From assembly GCF_025905425.1 (NCBI RefSeq), contig NZ_CP109603.1:2206001-2270000 (forward strand): a stretch of DNA of 64,000 nt, given 5' to 3'. Below, one piece after another: positions 49,652 through 58,728 of the stretch (within the stretch, counting starts at the first letter, position 1; each line of letters starts with the position of its first letter). The stretch is from Pseudomonas putida. Lineage in GTDB: Bacteria > Pseudomonadota > Gammaproteobacteria > Pseudomonadales > Pseudomonadaceae. The position numbers and the translations under genes are program-made. Under the pieces are notes generated by a model. The model was not told the DNA's origin and made no database searches. It saw only the letters and a list, made by a program, of their open reading frames with translations.

Positions 49652-49912
49652 ATGTCGTTGATAGGCGTTTCAATGCTAGAGATGCGGCAAATGATCGAAC
49701 AGGCCTGCCTGCCTGATCGCTGCGAAGTCAGTTGCGCAGATGGCGCTCACCTGACCATCCGCCTCGGCCAGGGGCAGCGCCTTGGTGAGGGGGTTACCCT
49801 GACCGGTGTTGCCCTGCAGGACCTCAACAGTTGCCGCGACGTGGTAAACCTGGTTGCGCAATTGCACGCTCTGCGTGACAAGCCTGCGATGTCACGCAAG
49901 GCGATGGGTTAG
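49652..49912 (+). CDS. DUF1652 small protein
   Basis: 86 aa; GAGAGGG precedes the ATG. MLEMRQMIEQACLPDRCEVSC, HLTIRLGQGQRLGEGVTLTG and VVNLVAQLHALRD match the pseudomonad-specific DUF1652 pattern. Function unknown. The 187 bp upstream contain no other supported feature. Confidence 0.8.
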   Translation: MSLIGVSMLEMRQMIEQACLPDRCEVSCADGAHLTIRLGQGQRLGEGVTLTGVALQDLNSCRDVVNLVAQLHALRDKPAMSRKAMG

Positions 49913-49932
49913 GCGCTCTGTTTGTGCACCGG

Positions 49933-50547
49933 TCAGCCCAGGCTGGCCGGGCGCACGTATTCCGGCATCAGGCCGTTGAACCAGAACAGAATCATTGACA
50001 CCAGAATAGTCACCAGCACCAACAACCCCACCCCCCACACGCAGGCGGCGAACAGCATGGCCTGCTCCTTGCGCAACCGCAGGAACGTCTGCAGCCCGCC
50101 GAACAGCAGCACAGTGGCATAGGCCGATGCGGCCACCAGCGCAACCAGCGCCAGCCAGCGAATCGGCAGTAGCCCTACCACCCCTGCGAAAAACCACGGC
50201 GTGGCACAGTAAGCGGCGAAGCCGATGCACTGCTGCAGGCTTGGCTGCGCATCGAAGCCGCGTGACATCCAGCGGATCATGCCCCCCATAATCATCACCC
50301 CGACCACCGTGGTTGCGTAGAGCAGGCCCGCCAGCTGCGCTGCACTGACGATGCTCAGGCGCACGCGCTCATCGCCGGCCAAGCTCCAGCCGAACGTGGT
50401 GGTGCCGACAAACAGGCAAATGGCCGGGATCAGCGCCAAGGCCAGCAGCCGTGGCAGGTATTGCTGGGGGTGGTCTTCTTCGGCCCGGCGAATATCGATC
50501 CAGGCATCGGACGGGTGGGTGAAGAGCTTGAGCAGCGGACTGTTCAT
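49933..50547 (-). CDS. YIP1-family membrane protein
   Basis: 204 aa with five membrane segments. LLKLFTHPSDAWIDIRR, then LLALALIPAICLFVGTT, FAAYCATPWFFAGVVGLLPI and the C-terminal FGGLQTFLRLRKEQAMLFAAC fit the bacterial YIP1/DUF1282-like group. Function unknown. Convergent with the DUF1652 gene. Confidence 0.8.
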   Translation of the reverse strand: MNSPLLKLFTHPSDAWIDIRRAEEDHPQQYLPRLLALALIPAICLFVGTTTFGWSLAGDERVRLSIVSAAQLAGLLYATTVVGVMIMGGMIRWMSRGFDAQPSLQQCIGFAAYCATPWFFAGVVGLLPIRWLALVALVAASAYATVLLFGGLQTFLRLRKEQAMLFAACVWGVGLLVLVTILVSMILFWFNGLMPEYVRPASLG

Positions 50548-50632
50548 GACGATCTCCAGATAGCGTGGGCTCTTTTCTATGGAGATGCGCAGTTACCGGC
50601 AGGTTCAGCGTGTTTGGCCGCCGTTGATCGAC

Positions 50633-50920
50633 TTATTGCAGCTCCAGCAACAGGTTCAGCCCGCCATCGCCACATTTGCCCTGGTCACGCACAACGCCAC
50701 GGTAACTGCGGCCATCCCAGACGAACGCCACGCTGTGGGCGCGGTCGACCTTGTCGGGCAGGGGCGGGCAGATGTGCAAGCGCAGGGCAGGGCGGCCCTG
50801 CAGGTTGAGGGCGGCGAGTTGGCATTGGCATTCGACGCTCTGGGCCACCGGGCCAAACAACGTATCGCGTACGTAATCGAGCTGCACAGAGGCATTGGGC
50901 GCGCGACCGGGCATTTTCAT
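50633..50920 (-). CDS. Hypothetical protein
   Basis: 95 aa from the ATG at 50920, picked because GGAGG lies nine bases upstream; an ATG at 50926 is too close to that site. Soluble, mixed alpha/beta appearance (VAQSVECQCQLAALNLQGRP, AHSVAFVWDGRSYRGVVRD, GGLNLLLELQ). No family recognised. Base composition is ordinary for this chromosome. Confidence 0.65.
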   Translation of the reverse strand: MKMPGRAPNASVQLDYVRDTLFGPVAQSVECQCQLAALNLQGRPALRLHICPPLPDKVDRAHSVAFVWDGRSYRGVVRDQGKCGDGGLNLLLELQ

Positions 50921-51028
50921 GGGCATGCACCTCCAGGGCAGGGCTGAAAGGTCAGACGGCTCTTGGTAAAAGCTCAAACAGCTCCTGTTTAGAAACCCGG
51001 CAGGCCAGGATGTTCAAGTTTTACCCGA

Positions 51029-51703
51029 TTACCCCGCCTTGCGCAGGGTCAGGTTGATCCGCCGTTCCCCCATGCGTGGATGCACGCCAGGTTTGATGGG
51101 CAGCACGCCATGAAAGCGCAAGCGGTCTTCACCGCCCCAGATCAGCACATCGCCATGGTTCAACGGTACCCGCTGGGTTTTGTCCGAGCGCTGTAGCCCA
51201 CCCAGCAGAAACACCGCAGGCAAACCCAGTGAAATCGAAACGATCGGCTGGCCGAAGTCCTGTTCGTTGCGGTCCTGGTGCAAGCTCAGGCGGGTGCCGG
51301 GCAGGTAATGGTTGACCAGGCAGGCGTCGGGGACGAAATCGTCGAAACCGGCGATGGCTGCGGCGCGATTCGCCAAGCTGAGCAGGACCGGCGGTAGCGC
51401 AGGCCAGGGCTTGTTGGTGTGTGGGTCGGTCAGGGTGTAGCGGTAGCCGTGTTCGTCACTGACCCAACCCAGCGCCCCGCAGTTGGTCAGCGCAACGGCC
51501 ATGTGCAGGCCGCCGGGCGTTTGCATATGCCGGAACGGCGCGGCGCGCAGCACCGGGCGCAGGGCGTCGAGCAGGGCCTCGAGCTCGGCCAGGGCGAAGC
51601 CAGGCAGCAGCACGGTGTGGCTGGCCAGGCGTTGCGGCTGGGGGCCGAACAGGTCGAGGTCGGACTGGATCATGGTAGTTGCAGAGGCGGGATGGATTTG
51701 CAT
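51029..51703 (-). CDS. alkB: Alpha-ketoglutarate-dependent DNA repair dioxygenase AlkB
   Basis: 224 aa from the ATG at 51703 (AGGAG upstream). Fe(II) ligands HQD in LSLHQDRNEQDFGQPIVSIS and a later His in LRFHGVLPI; 2-oxoglutarate Arg in RRINLTLRKAG. Substrate loop CLVNHYLPGTRLSLHQD. It removes methyl groups from 1-methyladenine and 3-methylcytosine in DNA. It lies 106 bp downstream of csgA on the same strand but is probably independent. Confidence 0.93.
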   Translation of the reverse strand: MQIHPASATTMIQSDLDLFGPQPQRLASHTVLLPGFALAELEALLDALRPVLRAAPFRHMQTPGGLHMAVALTNCGALGWVSDEHGYRYTLTDPHTNKPWPALPPVLLSLANRAAAIAGFDDFVPDACLVNHYLPGTRLSLHQDRNEQDFGQPIVSISLGLPAVFLLGGLQRSDKTQRVPLNHGDVLIWGGEDRLRFHGVLPIKPGVHPRMGERRINLTLRKAG

Positions 51704-51809
51704 TGTACTCCTGCTGCTCCTGCACAAGGCGGCAAAGCAGTACGGGGCAACAGAAAAAGGAACCGCAGCACCCGGGAGAGTGGGCACCGCGGTCCAAGGG
51801 GGGAACAGG

Positions 51810-53255
51810 TTATTTTTGGGTCACGGTGGCCATGTTCGCGCTGCCCAGCTGGCTGATGGTGGCGGTTTGCGCGATACCGCTCTGGTCGACGAACGCCTTG
51901 TTGCCCTGTCCGCCCTGGGTCACGTAGGCGACGTTGATGCTGTCGGCCTGCTTGATGGTGACCTCGTTGCCGCTACCGTAGAGCTGGTTGGTGTAGCTCT
52001 GGTTGCTATACCCGGACTGGTCCAGGGTGATGGAGTTGCCGGTGCCCTGCGTGCTGCCGAAGGCATAGTTATCAGTGCCGCGCTGGTCGGCGATCAGGAT
52101 GTTGTCGGTGCCGTTCTGCTCGAAGAACAGTTCGTTGTTGCTGTCGGCCTGCTTGGTCTGCATCGAGTTGTTATTGCCAGTCTGGTTCAGCGTGGCCAGG
52201 TGGTTGTCGCCGTTCTGCGTCAGGTTGACGCCGTTGCCATTACCGTACTGGTTGACCACGGCGGTCTGGTTGGCACCGAACTGGCCGCCCATCTTGTCGC
52301 CTTTCCAGTTGCTGGCGGTGATCTTGTTGCCGTTGCCTTGGGTGGTGACGGTCAAGTTCAGGTTTTCACCGTTCTGGTAGGTGTAGTGCAGGTTGTTGTT
52401 GCCGGTCTGCGAAATGGTGGTGGTCGAGTTGTTGCTCTCAAACTGATCCGACCAGCTGGCGTTGGCCTTGCCTTTTTGCGTCAGGCTGGCGTTGTTGGCC
52501 TCGCCAAAGCTCTGGTCGATGTAGCCTTCGTTGAGCTGGCCGGTCTGGGTGACGGTGGCCTTGCTGGCGACTTGCGTGTCCTGCCAGACCTCCACCGAGT
52601 TGCCGGTGCCGGTCTGGCTAAGGCCGATGCTGCCGCCCTGGCCGTCGCGCTGGTCGCCGTACGCCCAGTTTTCCTTGCCGTCCTGGTAGATCTGGATGTT
52701 GCCATCGTTGTGGGTGAGGTGCTCGGCGGCGGCATAGTTGTCGGCACCGGCCTGGATGATCAGGCTCTGGTTGTTGCTGCCACCGAAGGTTTGTTCGGCG
52801 AAGGCTTCGTTGCGCTGGCCAGATTGCAAGGTGGTGACCTGGCTGCCCTGTTGACTGTCCTGCCACACGGTCGAGTGGTTCTCGCTGCCTTGCTGGGTCT
52901 GCAGGACCTGGTTGTTTTCGCCCAGCGACTGGCTGGCGAAGGCGTCGTTGTAGCTACCACCGGCCTGCTGGGTGATCTGGCTGCCGTTTTCGTACAATTG
53001 CTCGGCGTAACCTGCGTTGTACGAGCCGGTGGCACTCTGCTGGATATCACTGGTGCTGTTGGCTTGCACTGCCAGGTGATTGTGGCCCTTGCCGGTCTGC
53101 GACTGGGTGGCCGAAGCGAATGGCGCGAGGGTCTGGGTCACTTCGGCAATGTTTTCCTTGCCGTCCTGTGTCTGGTTCGAGGTGCTGTCGGCAGCCATGA
53201 CCTGACCTGCAAGGGCCAGGACGATAGCGGCACTGAGGGGAGCGAGCTTGAACAT
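51810..53255 (-). CDS. csgA: Major curlin subunit, CsgA-like, with many repeats
   Basis: 481 aa from the ATG at 53255 (GGAGG upstream), signal peptide 1-22 (QVMA-AD). The mature protein is Gln/Asn/Gly/Ser-rich with about 15 or more curlin-type repeats built on N-x-x-x-x-x-Q-x-G (e.g. QTGTGNSVEVWQD, QKGKANASWSDQ, QNGDNHLATLNQTGNN). It is two to three times longer than E. coli CsgA (~150 aa). It forms amyloid fibres on the surface for biofilm. It follows csgB on the same strand. Antisense open frames here are by-products of the repeats. Confidence 0.92.
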   Translation of the reverse strand: MFKLAPLSAAIVLALAGQVMAADSTSNQTQDGKENIAEVTQTLAPFASATQSQTGKGHNHLAVQANSTSDIQQSATGSYNAGYAEQLYENGSQITQQAGGSYNDAFASQSLGENNQVLQTQQGSENHSTVWQDSQQGSQVTTLQSGQRNEAFAEQTFGGSNNQSLIIQAGADNYAAAEHLTHNDGNIQIYQDGKENWAYGDQRDGQGGSIGLSQTGTGNSVEVWQDTQVASKATVTQTGQLNEGYIDQSFGEANNASLTQKGKANASWSDQFESNNSTTTISQTGNNNLHYTYQNGENLNLTVTTQGNGNKITASNWKGDKMGGQFGANQTAVVNQYGNGNGVNLTQNGDNHLATLNQTGNNNSMQTKQADSNNELFFEQNGTDNILIADQRGTDNYAFGSTQGTGNSITLDQSGYSNQSYTNQLYGSGNEVTIKQADSINVAYVTQGGQGNKAFVDQSGIAQTATISQLGSANMATVTQK

Positions 53256-53271
53256 GGTGGTGCCTCCAGGT

Positions 53272-53745
53272 CTATCGGTATTGGGTGATCTGAACATGCT
53301 GGCCATTGCCGGCTTGGGTCACGGAGCTGTTGAGGCCCGTGCCGGACTGCAAGATGCTGGCGCTGTTGTTGTTGCCGATCTGGTCGATGGCAGCGCTGTT
53401 GCTGCTGCCGCTCTGGCGGATCGACGCGCTGTTGCCATTTCCCTGCTGGCTGATGCTGGCCATCAGGTCACTTCCTTCCTGCAGGATGTACGCCTCCTGG
53501 GCGCCCCCGGCCTGGACGATGCGGCCCAACAGGGCCTGGCCGTTCTGGTCGAGGGCGGCGCGGTTGCCCGTGCCTTGCTGCTCGATCACCGCTGCCTGGC
53601 CGGCGCCGACCGGTAACAGGCGGATGATCACGGGGTCGCCGAGGTCGTTGCCGAGCGCAAGGTCGGCGTTGTCCATCAGGTCCTCGGCCCCGCTGGCCTG
53701 GCCCACGAGGGCCAGGCAGAGCAGCAATGGATACAGGCATTTCAT
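53272..53745 (-). CDS. csgB: Minor curlin / nucleator, CsgB-like
   Basis: 157 aa with a signal peptide (1-19, ASG-AED) and five curlin repeats near the C terminus (QQGTGNRAALDQNG, QQGNGNSASIRQSG, QIGNNNSASILQSG, QAGNGQHVQITQYR). It is the nucleator that anchors CsgA polymerisation at the surface. It lies 16 bp upstream of csgA and 16 bp downstream of the large exported protein gene. Confidence 0.92.
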   Translation of the reverse strand: MKCLYPLLLCLALVGQASGAEDLMDNADLALGNDLGDPVIIRLLPVGAGQAAVIEQQGTGNRAALDQNGQALLGRIVQAGGAQEAYILQEGSDLMASISQQGNGNSASIRQSGSSNSAAIDQIGNNNSASILQSGTGLNSSVTQAGNGQHVQITQYR

Positions 53746-53761
53746 GGCGTTCTCCCGCCGC

Positions 53762-55993
53762 TTACTGCACGACTACGTTGACGGTGCGTGTGGTCCCTGG
53801 GCTTGTGGTGATGGTCGCCGTCGGCGCGGCGGTCGGGATCAGTGTGGTGCTGTTGCTGACGGCCAAGCGCCAGCGGCCGTTTACCGGTACCGTGGCGGTG
53901 CCCAGTGTCTGCACGCCGGTGGTGGTGGTGACCCGCACGGTAACGACGTTGCCGGTGGTCACCGACGAGGTACCGCTGATGTCCCAGTTGTATCGGTTGT
54001 TGGAGCGCGCCGTGACCGTGGCCGCAGTGACCGCGAAGGTCTCAGCGGCTGGGCGTGGCGACACGTTGACAGTGACCGTGCCCGAGTTGGACAGCGCCCC
54101 CAGTGAGTCACGCACTTGGTAGGTGAAGGTGGTGGTAAAGGCTGCAGTGACCGTGGCCGGTGGGGTGTAGGTTACCGTTGTGCCATTGGTGCTGACGGTG
54201 CCTCGGCCGCCAGTGGGTTGCGTAACGGCGGCAACGGTCAGCGGCAGGTTGCCTTCCGGGTCGGTGTCGTTGGTGAGCACGTTGATGGTCAGCGGCACGC
54301 CCAGGGTAGCGACAGTTTCTGGGTTGGCCGTCGGCGCCTGGTTGGGCGCGACGTTGATGGTGACCGTGGCCGGCTCCGACTTGAGGCCTTTGGCGTCCAC
54401 CGCTCGATAGTTGAAGGTGGCCACCAGCGGTTGCGTGGCACCGGCTGGCGGGGTGTAGGTCACCGAGGTGGTACCGTTGAGCACAACGCCGCCAAGGCCG
54501 GTACCCGGTTGAGTCAGGTCGCTGATGCTCAGCGGTACGTTGCCGTCTGGATCGCTGTCATTCAGCAGCAGATTGAGGGTCAGCGGAATACCGACACTGG
54601 TGCTGCCGACATCGGCCTGGGCCAGCGGCGGTTGGTTGGCGGCCTCGACCGGCGCATTGCCGACCACGATCACCGGTTCCACATCGCTGCCGCCATGGGC
54701 CGACTTGACCGTGACAGTAGCCGGCGGCTGTGCCAGGTCATTCACGGTCAGGCTTTGCAGTGAGCCCGATTTGGACAGGCGGCCATAGCCCTGGGCGAGC
54801 ATGTCGGGGATTGCCACTTCGTCGCTGGAGCGGGCCTCGATGAACAGGCGCTTGTTGGCCCAGTCGTAGCGCGCGGTGCTGACCTTCACCACGTCGGTCA
54901 GCTTGCTCGACAGTGCGGTCGGCTGGGTACCCGCAGTGCTGTTGCTGGCAGTGACCACAACGACTGCAGGCGGCACGGTCTGGCTGAACTGCTGGCTGAA
55001 GAACAGCCCGTTGTTGTCCGCGACCAGGTTGAACTGGCAAGGCGAAGGCGGCGTGCCGATCAGCGCCAGGCCGTTGCGCATGCACAGGCTGGCGTCGTGC
55101 GGCGCCTTGGCGTACACCTCCACACGGGTGCCGGTGCCGTTGCGCGAGTAAGTGGCGCGTTCCAGCGTCACTGGCGTTTGCGCACGCTGGTCGAGCACCT
55201 TGCCGGACACGGTGAACAGCGACGTCTCGATGCGCCCGGGCGGGCCGTCGATGCGGATGAAGTTGGTGTTGAACGGGCTGCCGACCACGGTTTCGGTTCT
55301 GTTCGGGTCGCCAATGAAGGTTTCGGTAGCACCGGTGTCTGGGTTGACTTCCAGATACGGCCCGCCAGCGCCTCGCAACCAAGGGCCAAGCGCACCGTTG
55401 AGCGCACCTCTGAAGTTGCCGGGTGCACCGATCCCGATGTCACGGGTGATATTGATCGCACGCCGGCCAGGCGTGGTGACGTTGACTGTCTCGACGCCGT
55501 AAGGGTGGGTGATGGTGTACACACCGGCCCGTGGTACCGAGACGCGGATGCGGATACGGGCGAAGCTCTGCTGGTCGCCATCGACCGGGTTTTCGGCCGC
55601 AAAGGCAGCCTCCAGGCCTGCGACATAGGCATCCAGTTCATAGCCGCTGTTGCCCACTGCCGGGATGGTGGCTTCGGCCAGGAACCAGAACATTTCCGGT
55701 GGCCAGTTGTTGGGGAACACCAGGGGCAAGGCATCGTCATAGATGCCCGGTTCCGGCAGCAAAGTGCACATGTAGGACGGTGCACCCGGTGCACCCGCGA
55801 CCCGCGAACTGGTGGCGCGTGACTGGCACAGCTCCAGGGACAGATCGTTGCCGTCCTTGTACCACATCGGGTAACCGCCGGTGGCGAAGGTGTAGGGCCC
55901 GGGGTCGACATCGGACAGCGCAGCAAAGGCGGCGCTGGTGACGGTGAGGGAGAAACCGGCGGCGAACAGCGCACGGCGTGGCCAAGTGTTCAT
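53762..55993 (-). CDS. Large exported curli-associated protein with Ig/cadherin-like C-terminal repeats
   Basis: 743 aa from the ATG at 55993 (AAGGAGG upstream). Signal peptide, then a ~430-aa domain (LSDVDPGPYTFATGGYPMWY, TSSRVAGAPGAPSYMCTLLP, ITHPYGVETVNVTTPGRRAI, GSPFNTNFIRIDGP) shared with the upstream gene, then tandem cadherin/Ig-like repeats with LLLNDSDPDGNVPLSISDLT and VLTNDTDPEGNLPLTVAAVT, and a Thr/Val-rich last domain. In the curli operon just upstream of csgB; probably a surface protein that works with the fibre. Confidence 0.85.
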   Translation of the reverse strand: MNTWPRRALFAAGFSLTVTSAAFAALSDVDPGPYTFATGGYPMWYKDGNDLSLELCQSRATSSRVAGAPGAPSYMCTLLPEPGIYDDALPLVFPNNWPPEMFWFLAEATIPAVGNSGYELDAYVAGLEAAFAAENPVDGDQQSFARIRIRVSVPRAGVYTITHPYGVETVNVTTPGRRAINITRDIGIGAPGNFRGALNGALGPWLRGAGGPYLEVNPDTGATETFIGDPNRTETVVGSPFNTNFIRIDGPPGRIETSLFTVSGKVLDQRAQTPVTLERATYSRNGTGTRVEVYAKAPHDASLCMRNGLALIGTPPSPCQFNLVADNNGLFFSQQFSQTVPPAVVVVTASNSTAGTQPTALSSKLTDVVKVSTARYDWANKRLFIEARSSDEVAIPDMLAQGYGRLSKSGSLQSLTVNDLAQPPATVTVKSAHGGSDVEPVIVVGNAPVEAANQPPLAQADVGSTSVGIPLTLNLLLNDSDPDGNVPLSISDLTQPGTGLGGVVLNGTTSVTYTPPAGATQPLVATFNYRAVDAKGLKSEPATVTINVAPNQAPTANPETVATLGVPLTINVLTNDTDPEGNLPLTVAAVTQPTGGRGTVSTNGTTVTYTPPATVTAAFTTTFTYQVRDSLGALSNSGTVTVNVSPRPAAETFAVTAATVTARSNNRYNWDISGTSSVTTGNVVTVRVTTTTGVQTLGTATVPVNGRWRLAVSNSTTLIPTAAPTATITTSPGTTRTVNVVVQ

Positions 55994-56025
55994 GCTGCCT
56001 CCTTGAGGGCTGAGCCTTTGTCTGT

Positions 56026-57354
56026 TCATGGCACCAGCACCACGTCTTCGCTGTCGCTACCGCCATTGGCGCTGGTGACTTGCACCTTGGCCGGCGGAAT
56101 GGGCGAAAGTGTTGTGCTCAACGTCTTCACCGCACCATTGCCACTGAGGTTGCCGATCAAGGTGCCGTTGCCGGTGTGGGCGGTCAGCACGGGCGGGCTG
56201 GTTTCATCACTGGTGCTGGCGACCAGCGTCAGTTGGCCCGTGGACAGGCGGTATTCGGCCTGGGTGATGGTCACCAGGTCGGTCAGTGGCAGGTTGGCGG
56301 TGGTCGGGCTGCTGGTCGGGATGGCTACGCTGTTGTTAGCGGTCAGTACCAGCGTGGTGGGCACATTCGGGTTGAGTACCGATTGGGCATACCAGGCACC
56401 GGTGCCGTTGGCTTCGGTCAGGTTCAGGTTGGGCGTCTGGCTGGTCAGGGTGACGGTTGCCGGTGGCGGCGGCGCCATGATGAACACATCTTGCTGGGCG
56501 TGCAGGTCGCCATTCTCGGTGCGTCGCGAGTAGGTCGTGCGCTGCGGCATCAACGGGGTGGGCAGGGCAACGGTGGAGAGCTTGCCGGAAATCGAGAACA
56601 GCTCGGTACGCAGGTCGATGCCACCTGGGCCTTCGATGCGCACGAAGTTGGTGTTGAATGGGCTGCCGGTGACGCGTTCATCGAGGTTGGGGTCGCCGAT
56701 GAAGCGCTCGCTGCCTTCGGTGTAAGGACCATTGACGCTGCGCAGGAACGGCCCGACATCACCCTTGAGCGCGCCCGAGAAGTCGCCAGCGCCGGCGATG
56801 CCGATGTCGCGGGTCATGTTGATCGCCCGCCGTCCGCCGGCCGGTACGTCAAAGACTTCGACGCCGTAGGGGTGGGTCACCACATAAGTGCCTGCAGTGG
56901 GCACATCGACCCGGATACGGACCCGGGCGAAGCTGACCTGGTCGCCCTCGACCGGCTCTTCGGCGGCGAACGCTGCCTCGATTGCCGTGCCGTAGCTCAG
57001 GTCGATGCCGCGCGCAGCGTCGACGATGGCAGCGTCGGCAGTGAACCAGAAGGCTTCGTCGGGGAAGTTGGTGGGGAAGGCGATGGGTTGGGTGTCATCG
57101 AACACGCCGGGGGTCGGGAGCAGTGTGCACATGTACGCCGGTGCGCCGGGGGCGCCGGCGACCCTGGAGCTCACCGCTTTGGTCAGGCACAGGTCGAGGG
57201 TACGACCGTGACTGTCCTGGTACCAACCTGCAAAGTTGCCGTTGGCAAGGTTGTAGGGACCGGGGTCGACAGCGTTCAACGCAGCCTGCGCCGGGAGCTG
57301 GAGCATACCGGCGAAAATCGCCACTGCCAGCGGGTGGGGTATCGGTCGGTGCAT
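56026..57354 (-). CDS. Exported curli-associated protein, paralogue without the Ig repeats
   Basis: 442 aa, signal peptide 1-24 (PAQA-AL), AGGAGG upstream. It shares the 430-aa domain of the next gene (LNAVDPGPYNLANGNFAGWY, VSSRVAGAPGAPAYMCTLLP, VTHPYGVEVFDVPAGGRRAI, GSPFNTNFVRIEGP, ITQAEYRLSTGQLTLVASTS), but ends at SEDVVLVP, where the paralogue continues into its repeats. First gene of the four-gene curli operon. CsgE, F and G are not in this window. Confidence 0.85.
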   Translation of the reverse strand: MHRPIPHPLAVAIFAGMLQLPAQAALNAVDPGPYNLANGNFAGWYQDSHGRTLDLCLTKAVSSRVAGAPGAPAYMCTLLPTPGVFDDTQPIAFPTNFPDEAFWFTADAAIVDAARGIDLSYGTAIEAAFAAEEPVEGDQVSFARVRIRVDVPTAGTYVVTHPYGVEVFDVPAGGRRAINMTRDIGIAGAGDFSGALKGDVGPFLRSVNGPYTEGSERFIGDPNLDERVTGSPFNTNFVRIEGPGGIDLRTELFSISGKLSTVALPTPLMPQRTTYSRRTENGDLHAQQDVFIMAPPPPATVTLTSQTPNLNLTEANGTGAWYAQSVLNPNVPTTLVLTANNSVAIPTSSPTTANLPLTDLVTITQAEYRLSTGQLTLVASTSDETSPPVLTAHTGNGTLIGNLSGNGAVKTLSTTLSPIPPAKVQVTSANGGSDSEDVVLVP

Positions 57355-57591
57355 GAGTCAATTCCTCCTGCAAACGGGCCCATGGACTTGGGGCGTCTGG
57401 GAGGAGATCGGCAATAGGCGTGCCAAACCGTGAAAACTGAGTCGCAGGCCTTGCGCTACGGGAGATGCAGCCGTTTCGTGAGTTTCTTTTCAGGCCCTTG
57501 CCAATGGGCCCCGTTCCCCCAGCATTGGGGAATTGGGTCGGTGCTTGCGACCCACTCGCGTGCGACGGTGGGAGGGCTGTGCAGCCCGCTT

Positions 57592-58728
57592 CTATGTCGG
57601 TGTTTTTGGCGATTTGGAGGTGCGCGGTTTGCGTGGCTTTTTCTCGGGGCGCTTGCCGGGCTTTAGCTGCCAACGGTCGGCATTGGCGAGCAGGCGTTCC
57701 TGGATTTCGGGCGGGTAGTCACTCAAGGTGGTGGGTGCAGGTACTGGTTTGCCCGGCATACCGGCCTCGCGAATCACCTTCGGCCAGCGCGGTCGCCAGC
57801 ACAGCAGCAGGCTGACCCAGTGTGCGGTGCCGATAATGACGAAAGCGGGCCAGACCATGAGCATGGCGAGTTTGAACAGCCAGCTGCTTTTGCGGAAGAA
57901 ACGGCCCAGGCCTTCGAACTGGGCGCTAAATGCCTGGATGGGCGAGGGTAGTTGGGTGCTCAGGCGGGGGCGGGGGACGGCGTGTGGGCCTTCCTCCATG
58001 TAGCGGCGGATGAATTCCCATTCATCACGGAGTTCGCTGCCGCCCTGGCCTTGCTTGCCGAGTAGGGCCATTTCCATGTGGGGGAGGCCGGTACGGCTGG
58101 GGTGCCAGACCAGGCCTAGTCTCATGCCTACGCTGAGCGAGTCGTCCTCTGGGTAGATGCCTGTGCTTCCGGTTGTTTTCCAGGGGAAGGTTACGATGCC
58201 GCCGCAATAGCTTGGTCGATGGAGGTGGACTTGTTGGGTTTTTCGATTGAAGCGAATAAGCAGATGGCGGCTGGTCAACATTTCCAGTCGGGTTAGACGA
58301 ACTCCATACCTCGAGTATAAGTAAATTATGGTCGTGGAAACGAATGACATTATAAGTGTGGCGAGCATTGTAATTGGGGAGCGGGCTTCATGGTCGATTA
58401 TGTCCAACCATATGAAGCCAATGGTGAAGATTGCTGAGATGATGACGGTCGGGGCAATCCCTCCGAGGGTTGCGAGCGTAATAAGACCGCGCTTTTCTTC
58501 AGATCCTCCACAGCGCATTTCTAGAAATATCTCGTTAAAGGCAAAAACGGGACCTCTAGCGTAAGGCCTTTCGCTGACGGATTGGAAGTGCATCTCTTCC
58601 TCCAAGTCACTCTGATAGAAATCTTGATTAGCGCGTTTTTCTGCCGGCGCCATCTCTAGTTCGAGCGATTTGCGCGCCGATTCTGATGCGGTTGCCATCC
58701 GCCAGAATCCCCATTCGATCAAATACAT
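57592..58728 (-). CDS. DUF6708-like membrane protein, array copy 1 (last in array)
   Basis: 378 aa. Charged N terminus, ARGPVFAFNEIFLEMRCGGSE, two membrane segments (about 80-100 and 120-143), conserved mid-domain LTRLEMLTSRHLLIRFNRKT and HLHRPSYCGGIVTFPWK, then two C-terminal membrane segments (KLAMLMVWPAFVIIGTAHWV) and a basic tail. Nearly identical to copy 2 except for the last ~45 residues (MPGKPVPAPTT, PRTSKSPKTPT). Start overlaps the effector stop (TAATG). It is probably the immunity or partner protein of the adjacent effector module; the role is inferred from pairing. No further module follows. Confidence 0.75.
   Translation of the reverse strand: MYLIEWGFWRMATASESARKSLELEMAPAEKRANQDFYQSDLEEEMHFQSVSERPYARGPVFAFNEIFLEMRCGGSEEKRGLITLATLGGIAPTVIISAIFTIGFIWLDIIDHEARSPITMLATLIMSFVSTTIIYLYSRYGVRLTRLEMLTSRHLLIRFNRKTQQVHLHRPSYCGGIVTFPWKTTGSTGIYPEDDSLSVGMRLGLVWHPSRTGLPHMEMALLGKQGQGGSELRDEWEFIRRYMEEGPHAVPRPRLSTQLPSPIQAFSAQFEGLGRFFRKSSWLFKLAMLMVWPAFVIIGTAHWVSLLLCWRPRWPKVIREAGMPGKPVPAPTTLSDYPPEIQERLLANADRWQLKPGKRPEKKPRKPRTSKSPKTPT

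Noticed and set aside
51483..53288. 601-aa plus-strand open frame opposite csgA
   Set aside because: Low-complexity Val/Leu/Ala-rich translation created by the antisense of curlin repeats; csgA has signal peptide, repeats and operon context.
56080..57417. 445-aa plus-strand frame opposite the curli-associated gene
   Set aside because: Gly/Arg-rich translation without domains; antisense of a supported exported protein.
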